From the NCBI RefSeq assembly GCF_007754425.1, contig NZ_CP037452.1, forward strand, positions 6,241,164-6,305,163: a DNA stretch of 64,000 nucleotides. Direction: 5' to 3'. This stretch comes from Gimesia fumaroli. GTDB lineage: Bacteria; Planctomycetota; Planctomycetia; Planctomycetales; Planctomycetaceae. Under the pieces are notes generated by a model, which ran no database searches, was not told the DNA's origin, and worked only from the letters and a program-made list of their open reading frames with translations. The position numbers and the translations under genes are program-made. Numbering within the stretch: the stretch's first letter is position 1; every line of letters begins with the position of its first letter. Positions 51,761 through 60,794 of the stretch are shown here, one piece after another.

Positions 51761-52996
51761 TCAGGCGAGGCGGAGTCGTTTTCTGGCGAATTCGATGGCG
51801 TCGATGAGTGCATCGATTTCGTCGGTGGTATTATAGAAGGTCAGACTGGCGCGGATACTGGCGGCGATATTCAAATGCTGGTGTAACGGCATGGTGCAAT
51901 GATGCCCGTGCCTGACGGCGATGCCTTTTCGATCGAGCAGTGTAGCCAGATCTTCGGGGTGGGCACCATCGATATTAAAACTGAAAATCGCACCTCGGTC
52001 TTCGAGCTCAAGCGGACCATAAATCTGTAAACCAGGAACTTCCTGCAGTCGCTGCAGGGCATATTGACTGAGAACATGTTCCTGCTGTTGAATCGCATCG
52101 AAGCCGAGCTCTGAAACATAATCAATTGCGGTGCCCAGGGCGATGGCTTCGGTAATGGCGGGGGTGCCGGCTTCGAATTTCGCGGGAAGCTGGGCCCAGT
52201 GCGAATCCTCGCAATGCACTTCTGAAATCATATTCCCACCAAACAGAAAGGGGGGAGTCTGTTCCAGGAGTGACTTGCGGCCGTATAAGACGCCGATACC
52301 GGACGGGCCGAATATTTTGTGCCCGGAAAACGCCAGGAAGTCAATTTCACTTTCAACCACGTTGACCGGCAGATGCGGCACACTCTGCGCTCCATCGACA
52401 AAAATCAGGGCGCCGACTTCATGTGCCCGCGCGGCCATTTCTTCGATTGGATTGATTGTCCCCAGCACGTTCGACATGCCGGTGACAGCGACGAGTTTTG
52501 TTTTGGGTGAGAGCAGGCATTGATAGTGTTCCTGATCCAGACGTCCGTCAGGGGTGAGTTGAATGAATTTGAGAACTGCGCCACGTTCTTTGGCGATGGC
52601 CTGCCAGGGAACGAAATTGGCATGATGTTCCATTTCATTCAGGATGATTTCGTCGCCCCCTTTGAGGAAGTGACGGCCCCAGGTCTGTGCAATCAGATTG
52701 ATGGACATGGTGGTGCCGGATGTGAAAATGATTTCTTCCGTTGCGCTGGCGCCGATAAAGGCCTGGATGCGTGCCCGGGCAGCTTCCATTTCTGAAGTCA
52801 CGCGGTCACCCAGTTGATGCACTCCACGATGCACGTTGGAGTAATAGTGTTCGTAGATTTCCGAAATTTTATTGATGACCGATTTGGGATGCTGCGCGGT
52901 CGCGCCGCTATCCAGATAAACGAGGGGCTGCCCGTTGGGAAGCTTCGTGTTCAGAATGGGAAAATCGTGTCGAATTGATGCAATATCGGCGGTCAT
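51761..52996 (-). CDS. sufS: SufS-type cysteine desulfurase
   Basis: PLP enzyme taking sulfur from L-cysteine for Fe-S cluster assembly. 411 aa, typical. Visible: IRHDFPILNTKLPNGQPLVY and YLDSGATAQHP at the N-terminus, NEMEHHANFVPWQ, FVDGAQSVPHLPVNV, the PLP-lysine in SGHKIFGPSGIGVLYG and the active Cys in VRHGHHCTMPLH, the group II context. The acceptor SufE is encoded 8 kb away. ATG 52996. Monocistronic here, with no sufBCD in the window. Confidence 0.93.
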   Translation of the reverse strand: MTADIASIRHDFPILNTKLPNGQPLVYLDSGATAQHPKSVINKISEIYEHYYSNVHRGVHQLGDRVTSEMEAARARIQAFIGASATEEIIFTSGTTMSINLIAQTWGRHFLKGGDEIILNEMEHHANFVPWQAIAKERGAVLKFIQLTPDGRLDQEHYQCLLSPKTKLVAVTGMSNVLGTINPIEEMAARAHEVGALIFVDGAQSVPHLPVNVVESEIDFLAFSGHKIFGPSGIGVLYGRKSLLEQTPPFLFGGNMISEVHCEDSHWAQLPAKFEAGTPAITEAIALGTAIDYVSELGFDAIQQQEHVLSQYALQRLQEVPGLQIYGPLELEDRGAIFSFNIDGAHPEDLATLLDRKGIAVRHGHHCTMPLHQHLNIAASIRASLTFYNTTDEIDALIDAIEFARKRLRLA

Positions 52997-53919
52997 GTTT
53001 GTCTATTTCAGATTTGAGTCCGCGTTGGAGTTCCTTTTGTGTTACCAGATCCCTGGGGCTCAAGTTTCACTGAAGATGGACCGGGTTGGAATCAGGGGAC
53101 GCGTGTTTGCTATAAACCAGTTCTTCATAAGGGATTCTAACACGAAACCCGCTCATGAAAAGGGTTACATGAAAAAGCCGTTTTTGGCCTTACAACTGCT
53201 GATTTCTGAGTATCGGCATGGTGTATATCTTTAATAGACACTGACAGCAGGCTGCATGTTCGTTACCTGCTCAAATCAAGACTGCCGCTGGTCTATCTTC
53301 AGCTAGGGGCCCCGGGTTGTATCCATTAGTCTGTATCCAGGTTTATCGGAGCATCTCCTGTGTGAGGGGAACGTGCCGATTTGAGTGAGTGACAGTGTTG
53401 TCATCAAAACGGTGGCGGTCATAAGAAATGTTTTGGGAGTGGGAGTTTATCATGTGCATCCTTTGTTTAACTTTGATTTGTTCGATCATCCTGACAGAGA
53501 CCTATGTTGGGGAAGTGCATGAGGGGGTCAAGAGGGACCGCAAAATTTGTGACATGAAGTGTTCACGAAGTCGCTGTGAAGGGGTACATACCTGCTCTGA
53601 AGTTTCACGAAGCGTCTTCGATGCGTCACGAAAATTGAGAGTTTGGGGATGCGAAGTGGTCCGCAGGCTGGAAAAACATCAAAAGTCACTTGGTTTTCGT
53701 AGGGTTAATTTCAACAGGTGCGAAAAGGAGCAAGTGAAAATGTTGTTTCTCTCGTGCGCGCGACGTTATCTCCGCATGTTAGGCAGAGGGAGTGAGGAGT
53801 CAAGGCGTAAAAAAAGCCCTGAAATCAGGGCTGAAATGTTTGTATTTCCAAGTCATGAAAATTTCAAGATGCTTCAGGCATGTTGGAATGCGGCAACATG
53901 CACGACTGAAGATTCGGCA
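52997..53919. other. 923 bp stretch with no convincing gene
   Basis: The longest gene-free stretch. One + strand frame (53428-53991) overlaps the terminator and 3' end of the next - strand gene and has no recognisable protein features. Several short inverted repeats occur (e.g. TTCAC-N9-GTGAA near 53566). The last part holds the terminator at 53809-53832. Confidence 0.45.
53809..53832 (-). terminator. Rho-independent terminator of the Asn/Gln-rich lipoprotein gene
   Basis: AGCCCT/AGGGCT stem with a 6 nt loop, followed on the - strand by seven T residues, 88 bp past the stop at 53920. Confidence 0.75.
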
Positions 53920-55347
53920 TCATTTTTTAGGAACCAGTTTTTGTGCTTTGGCAATACGGTAGCAGGGTTTCCCCATTTTGTCCTGTTGTGAACCATCAAT
54001 GTGTCCGTCGATGAGAACGACGTCTCCGTTTGTGAAACGGTTCAGTTGTCCCTGATCGATAAGCACGATGTTGCCGCCGAATCTGTCTGATTTATCGGGA
54101 ATGGCGTTGTAAGTAATGTTCCAGCGTTTTTCCTGTTCATCGAATTCTACGATGCCTCTCAGCCAGCGGTAGTTCTGTTTGTCATAATTGAAAGGAGAAG
54201 GTGATTTACCGGCGGAAGTTCGCTGACCGGAGTCAGAGGGAACTTCAAATGAAGCGGATTGAAATTTCGCAGGCTTCATGAACGGATCTGACTGGACAAG
54301 TTGTGGTCCTGAGGCGCGGGATTGATGACCGGCATGGCTGACTTTGCCAGGAGCCGAGTTCATCATCGAGCTGCTATTGGGGCCAAAGGTGTCATCATTT
54401 CCCGGGAAACTATTCACGGGAGGCTGGAATTCCTGACTGCTGTCATTGGGGTTCACGTTGAAAGGGTCGCTGGGATTGGCGTCAAATGAGTCTTTAGGCA
54501 TTGGATTGGCTTCGAATTTTTGGGGATTGGCCCCAAAGACATCGTTGTCGGCTGGAGCTGCCATCTTGCTGTTATTAGGGCCAAATGTATCGCTGTCACT
54601 TTCGAAGCTTTGCTGTTCCACTTTAGGAACACTGAAGCCTTCGTTGTCATTTTGCTGGAATTCATCTTTGGGCTGCTGGAACTGATCCGGTGGGTTACTT
54701 TGGAACTGATCGTTGCTGCTGGGCTCGAACTGATCATTCATTTGTGTGGAGTTGCCACCCAGGGGTTGTGGTGTTTGATTACTTTCGAATTCATCGTTGG
54801 CATTTCCAGGGAAGGAATTGCTGGTATTGCTGGATGGGGGTGTGGTGTTTTGTGGAAACTCATTGCCGAACGATTGCGGATTGGAATTAATTTTGTTGGG
54901 ATCCTGATAGCTGGGAACGGCCTGGCTGCCTGTGGAGTTCTGATTCAAGCCACTGCTGGGCGTCGCATTCCTGCCTGATGCCGTTGGATTGGATTCAAAG
55001 GGTGCGCTACTGGGACCAGGGGAGCTATTGACGGGTTGTTTCCATTGGGAATCGACGCCGTCATAGTTGGTATTGTTTGTTGTATTACTGGGAAACTGAT
55101 CGCTGTATGCCTGAGAGCCGGTTGGAGGGAGTGATCCCTGAGGCGGCGGAACGGGTTGTCCCAGATCGGGTTGAACCGGATAGCTGCCGGGAGGAATGCT
55201 GCCTGGTGCCATTTCGTAAGGACCGGGTGTGCCGTAAGGCCCGGGATAAGTTCCCCCATAGGGATACTGATGGTGGGAATAGCATCCGGAAGCAGCGCAG
55301 CTTATTAGTGCGCACCAGCAGATATTAAATAGAAATCGTGTCGACAT
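53920..55347 (-). CDS. Low-complexity lipoprotein with a conserved C-terminal domain
   Basis: 475 aa. Lipobox at residues 18-22 (AASGC). Residues 25-75 are Pro/Tyr/Gly-rich; residues 75-360 are Asn/Ser/Gln/Phe-rich with repeated units such as FEPSSNDQFQSNPPDQFQ and DTFGPN. The last 90 residues form a compact beta domain (YRWLRGIVEFDEQEKRWNI, GGNIVLIDQGQL, GDVVLIDGHIDGS), possibly an OB-like fold. Probably outer-membrane anchored, with a long flexible linker. ATG 55347. Confidence 0.65.
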   Translation of the reverse strand: MSTRFLFNICWCALISCAASGCYSHHQYPYGGTYPGPYGTPGPYEMAPGSIPPGSYPVQPDLGQPVPPPQGSLPPTGSQAYSDQFPSNTTNNTNYDGVDSQWKQPVNSSPGPSSAPFESNPTASGRNATPSSGLNQNSTGSQAVPSYQDPNKINSNPQSFGNEFPQNTTPPSSNTSNSFPGNANDEFESNQTPQPLGGNSTQMNDQFEPSSNDQFQSNPPDQFQQPKDEFQQNDNEGFSVPKVEQQSFESDSDTFGPNNSKMAAPADNDVFGANPQKFEANPMPKDSFDANPSDPFNVNPNDSSQEFQPPVNSFPGNDDTFGPNSSSMMNSAPGKVSHAGHQSRASGPQLVQSDPFMKPAKFQSASFEVPSDSGQRTSAGKSPSPFNYDKQNYRWLRGIVEFDEQEKRWNITYNAIPDKSDRFGGNIVLIDQGQLNRFTNGDVVLIDGHIDGSQQDKMGKPCYRIAKAQKLVPKK

Positions 55348-55715
55348 GATTGGGTCCTTAAAGTTCCAAGTGATTTCCCGGAAGAGACTGGTGATCTACA
55401 GAAAGGGAAAAATCTATGGACGGGTTTGCCTGCTGGAGCGAAGAATTCGGGAGTTTTTGCATCACATACAGCGGGGATTGATGTGACAGGTCTCTGCGGG
55501 GAGACGGTTACAAAAACAAACTTCTTTCCAGTAAGCGAGCGGGATTTTAGGGAATCTTGAAAATGTGTCTATACCGAATTCGGGATTCTGTCTGTTGGAC
55601 GGAAAAACTTGGCAAGAAATTCCTGCAGGGATGATACTTTGCGTTTCGTTTTTGTAATCTTTACAATAAATGGCCGTGTTTTTTCGAATAAAAGTGTTTC
55701 CATCAAAGATCTCTC
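55348..55715. other. Divergent intergenic region (368 bp)
   Basis: Promoters for the lipoprotein and the cysteine-cluster gene. TTGGCA-N17-TGATAC near 55610 is a weak promoter facing right. Nothing else seen. Confidence 0.35.
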
Positions 55716-56990
55716 ATGTCTTCACCCCCGTTGATTCTACCTGTCATTCAAAACTGGAACTGTCATAACTGTGCCGGTTGCTGTAAACAGCATGAGATCG
55801 AAATCACTGCTGAGGAAAAAGAGCGGATTGAGAAGCAGCGTTGGGACGAGGACAAATCGATCCCAGAGGGGCAGCCTGTGATCATAAAGACGGGCTTGTC
55901 GCCGACCAGCAAACGTTACCGGTTAGCGCACCAGTCTGATGGTTCCTGTATCTTTCTGAATGAACAGGGACTCTGTCGGATACATGCCAAGTTTGGCGAG
56001 CCGGCAAAACCACTGGCGTGCCAGGTCTATCCTTATGCCTTTCATCCGGCGGGTAATCAGATCGCGGTCAGTTTACGATTCAGTTGTCCGTCGGTGGTTT
56101 CTAATCTGGGGAAGCGGGTTGATCAGCAGACCGACGAGATCAAGAAAATTGTCGATCAGGTTCTTCCCAAACGCTACAAGGCACCTGCGGCTCCCGGTCT
56201 GACATCGAAAGAGACACTAGGCTGGCCTGATACATTGAAGGTGGTCGGGACACTGAATCAGTTTTTTGAAATGAAGGATACCCGATTTCTGATCAATCTC
56301 TTGCGGGCGATTTCCTGGGTCGAATTAATCGAGCAATCACGGTTTGAAACAATTCGTGGGGAACGCCTGGATGAGTTTCTCGAGTTAATCAGCCAGGCGA
56401 CGGCACAGGAAATTCCGGGAGATCGGAAATTGGATCGAATTGCCCCCAGTCGTCTCGGGGGAATTCAGTTTCGCCTACTGGCAGCGCAGTACGCGCGGAA
56501 AGATACATTTGCAGACTCATCCCGCGGCTTGACCAGGCGTTTTTCGCTACTGATGTCGGCACTGAAATTTACGTTTGCTTCTGGTGGGATCCCCCCCTTG
56601 CAGGACCGATTTAAATCGGTACCATTTTCACTCCTGGAAGCCTCCTTTGGTGAACTTCCACCGGAGTGTGAAAAGTTATTTGCGCGATATTACCGGGTGA
56701 AAATTCAGGGACTGCATTTTTTCGGAGCCGCCTATTATGAGATCCCCTTTGTGGAAGGTTTTTATCATTTGGCACTGATGTTCCCAGCGATCATGTGGAT
56801 TGCCCGCTGGATAGCAGCGGGAGAGGGACGATCGACATTAATCCCAGAGGATGTAAATGAGGCGATGAGCATTGCCGATCATCATCACGGCTATTCACCT
56901 GCATTCGGGATGCCTCATTTTCGCAGCCGCGTGAGGAATCTGTCTCGTTCACAAGATATCAAAAAACTGATCAGCTGGTACGGTCAATAG
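55716..56990 (+). CDS. YkgJ/FliB-like cysteine-cluster protein
   Basis: 424 aa. Near the N-terminus the metal-binding cluster NWNCHNCAGCCKQHEIEIT and, about 50 residues on, GLCRIHAKFGEPAKPLACQVYPYAFHP match the CxxCxxxCC...C(8)C-type cluster of YkgJ-family proteins, which includes FliB lysine N-methylases. The helical C-terminal part (about 190-420) is unlike a known domain. It might be an Fe-S or zinc protein that modifies other proteins. ATG 55716. Confidence 0.78.
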   Translation: MSSPPLILPVIQNWNCHNCAGCCKQHEIEITAEEKERIEKQRWDEDKSIPEGQPVIIKTGLSPTSKRYRLAHQSDGSCIFLNEQGLCRIHAKFGEPAKPLACQVYPYAFHPAGNQIAVSLRFSCPSVVSNLGKRVDQQTDEIKKIVDQVLPKRYKAPAAPGLTSKETLGWPDTLKVVGTLNQFFEMKDTRFLINLLRAISWVELIEQSRFETIRGERLDEFLELISQATAQEIPGDRKLDRIAPSRLGGIQFRLLAAQYARKDTFADSSRGLTRRFSLLMSALKFTFASGGIPPLQDRFKSVPFSLLEASFGELPPECEKLFARYYRVKIQGLHFFGAAYYEIPFVEGFYHLALMFPAIMWIARWIAAGEGRSTLIPEDVNEAMSIADHHHGYSPAFGMPHFRSRVRNLSRSQDIKKLISWYGQ

Positions 56991-57018
56991 TGGCCGTCTG
57001 AGGTGACTGTCTTCGAGG

Positions 57019-57303
57019 TTACTGGCGTATTTCAACGCCTTTCCAGAACGCAATCCGATTTGTCAGCTGTGGATATTCTTGATCCGGTTCGGGGTAATAC
57101 CATGCAGCATCGCGATTCATTTTTCCGTCAACGACAACATCGAAGAACAGCGCTTTTCCTTTGCGGGGGCAGATCGAAGTAGATGAACTTCTTTTCAGAA
57201 AAAGATTGTTGACTGATTCCAGAGGGAAATAGACGTCTCCATCAATCGTGATACTCTCATCAGACTCAACAAGTATCACTTCGTTCCAAATTGCCTTAGG
57301 CAC
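57019..57303 (-). CDS. DUF427 protein
   Basis: 94 aa. Full DUF427 pattern: AIWNEVILVESDESITIDGD, YFPLESVN, CPRKGKALFFDVVVDGK, DAAWYYPEP and IAFWKGVEI. Function unknown; one small beta-barrel-like domain. The start is GTG 57303, with GAGGAG six nt upstream; this gives exactly the usual family length, although the frame remains open to 57417. Not obviously cotranscribed with neighbours. Confidence 0.85.
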   Translation of the reverse strand: MPKAIWNEVILVESDESITIDGDVYFPLESVNNLFLKRSSSTSICPRKGKALFFDVVVDGKMNRDAAWYYPEPDQEYPQLTNRIAFWKGVEIRQ

Positions 57304-57517
57304 ACCACACTCCTCATCGCTAAGTTGTCGTAAAAGAACTTTAAAACGAAATGAGAATGGATATTGATTGAGGTTGCCCAAAACTATCCTAGCCAAGTTT
57401 GGTTTGAAAACCATCATAATTTTCCAAAAATGCGGTCGCGCTTTTGAAAAAGATCAATTTGGATTGAATCAGATTCCAGATTTGAAATCTGAGGCTGAAC
57501 AGGGGAACGGTTCGCGT

Positions 57518-57847
57518 TTAGTCCTGATGTTCCTCTGGCATTTGCCGCGGGCTGAAAGAAATGATGCCAAGTTCCCACTGTTTTCTTTTGAACATGCTTT
57601 CTGAGTTCAATGTATGGATGTATTTATTATCTTTTCGCTGGTAGGAGATCAAACCTCCATCTTCAAGTTTCACCACGTGAATCACTTCCTCTGGATTCGC
57701 TGATGGATATTGTTTAATCTCGATTTCCTCTGATTCGATGAGCGCTTCGACCGACAAAGATTTTTCGGAGGGACTGAGTGTAAAACGCCCGGTGGAATTG
57801 GGGATCTGTTCCCATTGGAATCGTTTGAGTAAGTCTTCTATTTTCAT
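57518..57847 (-). CDS. Small protein of unknown function
   Basis: 109 aa, soluble, acidic-basic mix, beta-rich (FTLSPSEKSLSVEALIESEE, VVKLEDGGLISYQRKDNKYI). No family recognised. ATG 57847. It lies 100 bp upstream of the frame that continues into DUF427. Confidence 0.5.
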   Translation of the reverse strand: MKIEDLLKRFQWEQIPNSTGRFTLSPSEKSLSVEALIESEEIEIKQYPSANPEEVIHVVKLEDGGLISYQRKDNKYIHTLNSESMFKRKQWELGIISFSPRQMPEEHQD

Positions 57848-57980
57848 GAAATTGCTCTTGGCAGCTGAGCTGAATCAGGGGTAATCAACGGAATGTTTTG
57901 TCAGCTTTGAGTCTAAGAGGTTTGTGGTGAAATTAAAAGGATGTGATTGAAAGGAGAGTGAGCGATCTGTCTGCGCATAA

Positions 57981-58018
57981 AAAAATGATGTTTCTCTTAA
58001 AAGAGAGACATCATTTTT
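57981..58018 (-). terminator. Terminator, 18 bp stem
   Basis: 57981-57998 pairs with 58001-58018 with one G-U/A-C position; A5 and T5 runs on either side let it work on both strands. It ends the Cys-rich gene transcript. Confidence 0.8.
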
Positions 58019-58084
58019 ATTATTTCATACTTGCTAAAATCAAGCTCTCACATTTGAAGGATTTCTAGTAGCTTCCTTCTTGTG

Positions 58085-58118
58085 AAGTCTGCCCGAGGGA
58101 ACAAGTTCCCTCGGACTT
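58085..58118 (-). ncRNA. Stable hairpin in the 3' untranslated region (possible 3' UTR-derived RNA)
   Basis: CCGAGGGAAC/GTTCCCTCGG with a 2 nt centre, extended by AAGT/ACTT outside an internal loop. It lies 84 bp after the stop of the Cys-rich gene and 70 bp before its terminator, so a roughly 200 nt structured RNA tail is made. Confidence 0.35.
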
Positions 58119-58201
58119 GACGTTCACGATTATTGAAGCTGCCCTTCGGACCTGATAGGCCAATCCCTTAGTGCCGGGACTGCAGAATTCCTCAAATCTG
58201 A

Positions 58202-58690
58202 TTAGTTGCAGCAAGATTTAGGAGCTGGTGCACAGCAAGTTGGTTTTGGAGCTGGTGCACAGCAAGTCCGTGGTGCAGGAGCACAGCAAGACTTCTTCAC
58301 TTTGCAGCAACGAACTTTTACTTTGCAGCAACGGTCTTTGCAACGATTGAACAACTTACCACAACGGTCTTTGCAACCTCTCAGGAAAGATCCTTTGAAC
58401 AGTTTGCGGTGACCGCAGCATGAGTCACAGGTATTGCAGCAAGACTTAGGAGCTGGAGCACAGCAAGTTTTGGGAGCTGGTGCACAACAAGTCTTCGGAG
58501 CAGGAGCACAGCAAGTCTTTGGTGCTGGAGCACAGCACTTAGGAGCAGGTGCACAGCAAGTTTTAGGAGCTGGGGCACAGCAAGTTGGTTTAGGAGCACA
58601 GCAACCTTTTCCAAGGAAGCTAGCAGCTTCAACAGATGCGCCAGCACAACAAACAACCGCTAAAGCGGCAACGTAACTTAACAATTTCAT
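58202..58690 (-). CDS. Secreted Cys-rich repeat protein (CCAPAPK repeats)
   Basis: 162 aa with a Sec signal (about 1-22, AGASVEAA). The mature protein is made of tandem CCAPAPK/T units: seven at the N-terminal side (KTCCAPAPKTCCAPAPK), a middle Cys/Lys/Arg region (CCGHRKLFKG, CKDRCCKVKVRCCKVKK), and three more at the end. About 40 Cys, mostly in pairs: a disulfide-crosslinked or metal-binding envelope protein. Function unknown. ATG 58690 has TTGGAGATT upstream. Confidence 0.72.
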   Translation of the reverse strand: MKLLSYVAALAVVCCAGASVEAASFLGKGCCAPKPTCCAPAPKTCCAPAPKCCAPAPKTCCAPAPKTCCAPAPKTCCAPAPKSCCNTCDSCCGHRKLFKGSFLRGCKDRCGKLFNRCKDRCCKVKVRCCKVKKSCCAPAPRTCCAPAPKPTCCAPAPKSCCN

Positions 58691-59187
58691 TTAGGCAATC
58701 TCCAAGGATTCGCTTCGTGGACGGTCGTGAGGTACTCAATCAGGATTCAATCAGATGAGGTTTTCTGATCAACCTGGGAGTCCATAGCCTCACGTAATTA
58801 AAAAGGTAAACCTGATTATTTTTTTCGGCCAGATTCGCCAGAAAGTCCTTGAAGAAACGTAAATTTGTAGACTCTTGCCCCAAAGTGGGTCCTGAAACGT
58901 CACTTGTATCGATTATGACGTCTTCTGCTTCGAGTTGGGGTTAAGGCAATCTCCTCATGTCCTGGTCAAGCAGTAGTATTGGTGATTTTATGTATACTCC
59001 GTTTTGTTTAGAATTCTGTATTCTCTATTCAAGACAGAGAATCGAAAAAAAACTTTGAGGAGTCGTTTCAGGCCCCTATGTGAGTTGTATTCAAGGCGGG
59101 CATGTATACGATTGAGATAGGTTGAAACAAATGGTTGTTGGCTCAGGCCAGGTGACATGGTCGTATGTTTAACGGGATTGGGGTTTT
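58691..59187. other. 497 bp intergenic region
   Basis: Promoter of the Cys-rich gene on the left. A short hairpin (ATTCTCT/AGAGAAT, near 59025-59045) is followed by a run of A residues. No gene seen. Confidence 0.35.
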
Positions 59188-59604
59188 ATGAGAAAGGTGT
59201 TTGTTCTGGAAGAGCGGACACATATTGTCTCTGAGCTTCAATGGCAGTTTGAAGAGGAAGCGGACCGGCAGATTCGCGGTTTTTCTACCGAGAGCATCCT
59301 GTTTCAGAACGCACTTTGCGAAACTGCTGAAGAACTGGTTGTGATCATTGATCTGGGAATCGGCAAGCCAGTTTGTTTGCAGTTCTTACAAAGGTGTCTG
59401 GGAGCAAACGTTTCTTTTCCCGTGATGATTTTCTCGGCAGAGCCTTTATTGAATCTGGAGTGGGCTTTACGAGAATTGGGTGTCTTTCATATTCAGGCAG
59501 GCAGTTTAGAGCCTGAGCGGATTGCAAAAATCTGCCGCTGGTATTGGGGCTTTACTGAAAAAGAGAAAAGTGCGATTCACAGTCAAACGAAAGCGACTGG
59601 CTGA
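59188..59604 (+). CDS. Pseudo-receiver-like protein
   Basis: 138 aa. It has receiver-like spacing: KVFVLEE at the N-terminus, VVIIDLGIGKP with Asp at position 55, VMIFSAEP with Ser, but FHIQAGSLEP in place of the conserved Lys, and no acidic pair after the first strand. Probably a degenerate response-regulator fold of unknown role. ATG 59188 with GGGGTTTT upstream. The apbC gene begins 107 bp later. Confidence 0.5.
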   Translation: MRKVFVLEERTHIVSELQWQFEEEADRQIRGFSTESILFQNALCETAEELVVIIDLGIGKPVCLQFLQRCLGANVSFPVMIFSAEPLLNLEWALRELGVFHIQAGSLEPERIAKICRWYWGFTEKEKSAIHSQTKATG

Positions 59605-59711
59605 GATGATGAAGAGGGAACGTTCAAGTTCCTGCCCCGATTCGCGACCACGTTACGAAATTACTTGAGATACGAATTAGTTTAGTAGTTATTGGAGAGT
59701 ATTAAAGGCTG

Positions 59712-60794
59712 ATGGCAAATTCTGAAATCAACGAAGCAAGTTTACAGAGCTGTCTCAAAGAACTCATTGACCCTGTCTTCCAAAAGCCGTTGTCGGCATC
59801 TGGTTTTTTGAAAGGAGCGAATGTTGGAGAGGACGGAGGGGTTTCGATTCAAATTGAATTGCCCGTTCCTTCGTATCCTCTGCAATCCGAATTATCTGAA
59901 TTGATTGAGAATGCCGTACGGACTGCGTTTCCTGATTGCGAAGGTCTGAAGATTGAATACTCCATCAATATCAAAGGCAAGAACTCCGGCGGTCGGCTGG
60001 GATTGAATGTGAAAAATGTGATTGCCGTCGGTGCAGGAAAAGGCGGTGTTGGAAAAAGTACCGTTGCTGCGAGTCTGGCTTTTGCCCTCAAAAAATATGG
60101 AGCACGCGTGGGTCTGGTGGATGCAGACGTCTATGGGCCGAGTATTCCGCATCTGGTGGGAACCAGTGAAAAACCGGTTGCTCAGGAGTTTCAAGGTAAG
60201 GATGGTCAGACGCTCACACGCATCATTCCAGTGGAAGCGGATGGCTTAAAAGTAATGTCGATGGCATTTTTTGTTGAACCTGAGCAAGCCGTCATCTGGC
60301 GAGGGCCGATGTTGCATAAGGCGATTTCTCAGTTTCTTCAGGATACAGAGTGGGGAGAGCTCGATTATCTGGTGATCGACATGCCCCCGGGAACAGGCGA
60401 TGTTTCATTAACATTGTCACAGCTGCTTGATCTGGCCGGAGCTGTTGTCGTCTGTTCTCCTCAACAGGTGGCGTTACTGGATGCCGTGAAAGCAGTGCAG
60501 ATGTTTCGCCAGGTGAAAATTCCCGTCCTGGGAATTGTGGAAAATATGTCGGGCGATATTTTTGGTCGAGGCGGCGCACAGACGAAAGGTGAGGAATTAC
60601 AGATTCCGTTTCTGGGTGAGATCCCAATGAATGCAGAAATTCGCGAAAAATCGGATGTGGGAAATATCTCTCAGTTGGTGGAAGCGGATTCGGAATCGCA
60701 GGCCTGTTTACTCAAAGTGGCAGAGAATACGGCGATTGAAATTGCCCGCACTCTAATCGAAAATCCAATAAGACCACCCCTGGAAATTCTCTAA
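59712..60794 (+). CDS. apbC: Mrp/ApbC-type P-loop ATPase (Fe-S carrier family)
   Basis: 360 aa. An N-terminal MIP18/DUF59 domain (about 10-90) precedes the ParA-type ATPase: deviant Walker A GKGGVGKST at 109-117, DADVYGPSIPH, and VIDMPPGTGDVSLTLSQ. The segment ENMSGDIFGRGGAQ lacks the C-x-x-C found after ENMS in many ApbC proteins, so cluster binding may be altered. Likely role: Fe-S cluster loading in the cytosol. Its stop overlaps the sufE start by 1 nt (TAATG). Confidence 0.88.
   Translation: MANSEINEASLQSCLKELIDPVFQKPLSASGFLKGANVGEDGGVSIQIELPVPSYPLQSELSELIENAVRTAFPDCEGLKIEYSINIKGKNSGGRLGLNVKNVIAVGAGKGGVGKSTVAASLAFALKKYGARVGLVDADVYGPSIPHLVGTSEKPVAQEFQGKDGQTLTRIIPVEADGLKVMSMAFFVEPEQAVIWRGPMLHKAISQFLQDTEWGELDYLVIDMPPGTGDVSLTLSQLLDLAGAVVVCSPQQVALLDAVKAVQMFRQVKIPVLGIVENMSGDIFGRGGAQTKGEELQIPFLGEIPMNAEIREKSDVGNISQLVEADSESQACLLKVAENTAIEIARTLIENPIRPPLEIL

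Larger units (their letters stand above)
57848..58201. other. 354 bp region holding the 3' untranslated region of the Cys-rich gene
   Basis: Contains the terminator at 57981-58018, a very stable hairpin at 58085-58118 and a second hairpin near 58053-58080, all in the transcript of the 58202 gene. No gene seen. Confidence 0.5.

Noticed and set aside
53428-53991. 187-codon open frame on the + strand
   Set aside because: It overlaps the 3' end and the terminator of the - strand lipoprotein gene, is rich in Cys/Arg/Lys in no recognisable pattern, and has no family features.
58206-58676. Open frames on the + strand opposite the Cys-rich gene
   Set aside because: They are antisense products of the CCAPAPK repeats and encode only LGAGAQQV-type repeats.
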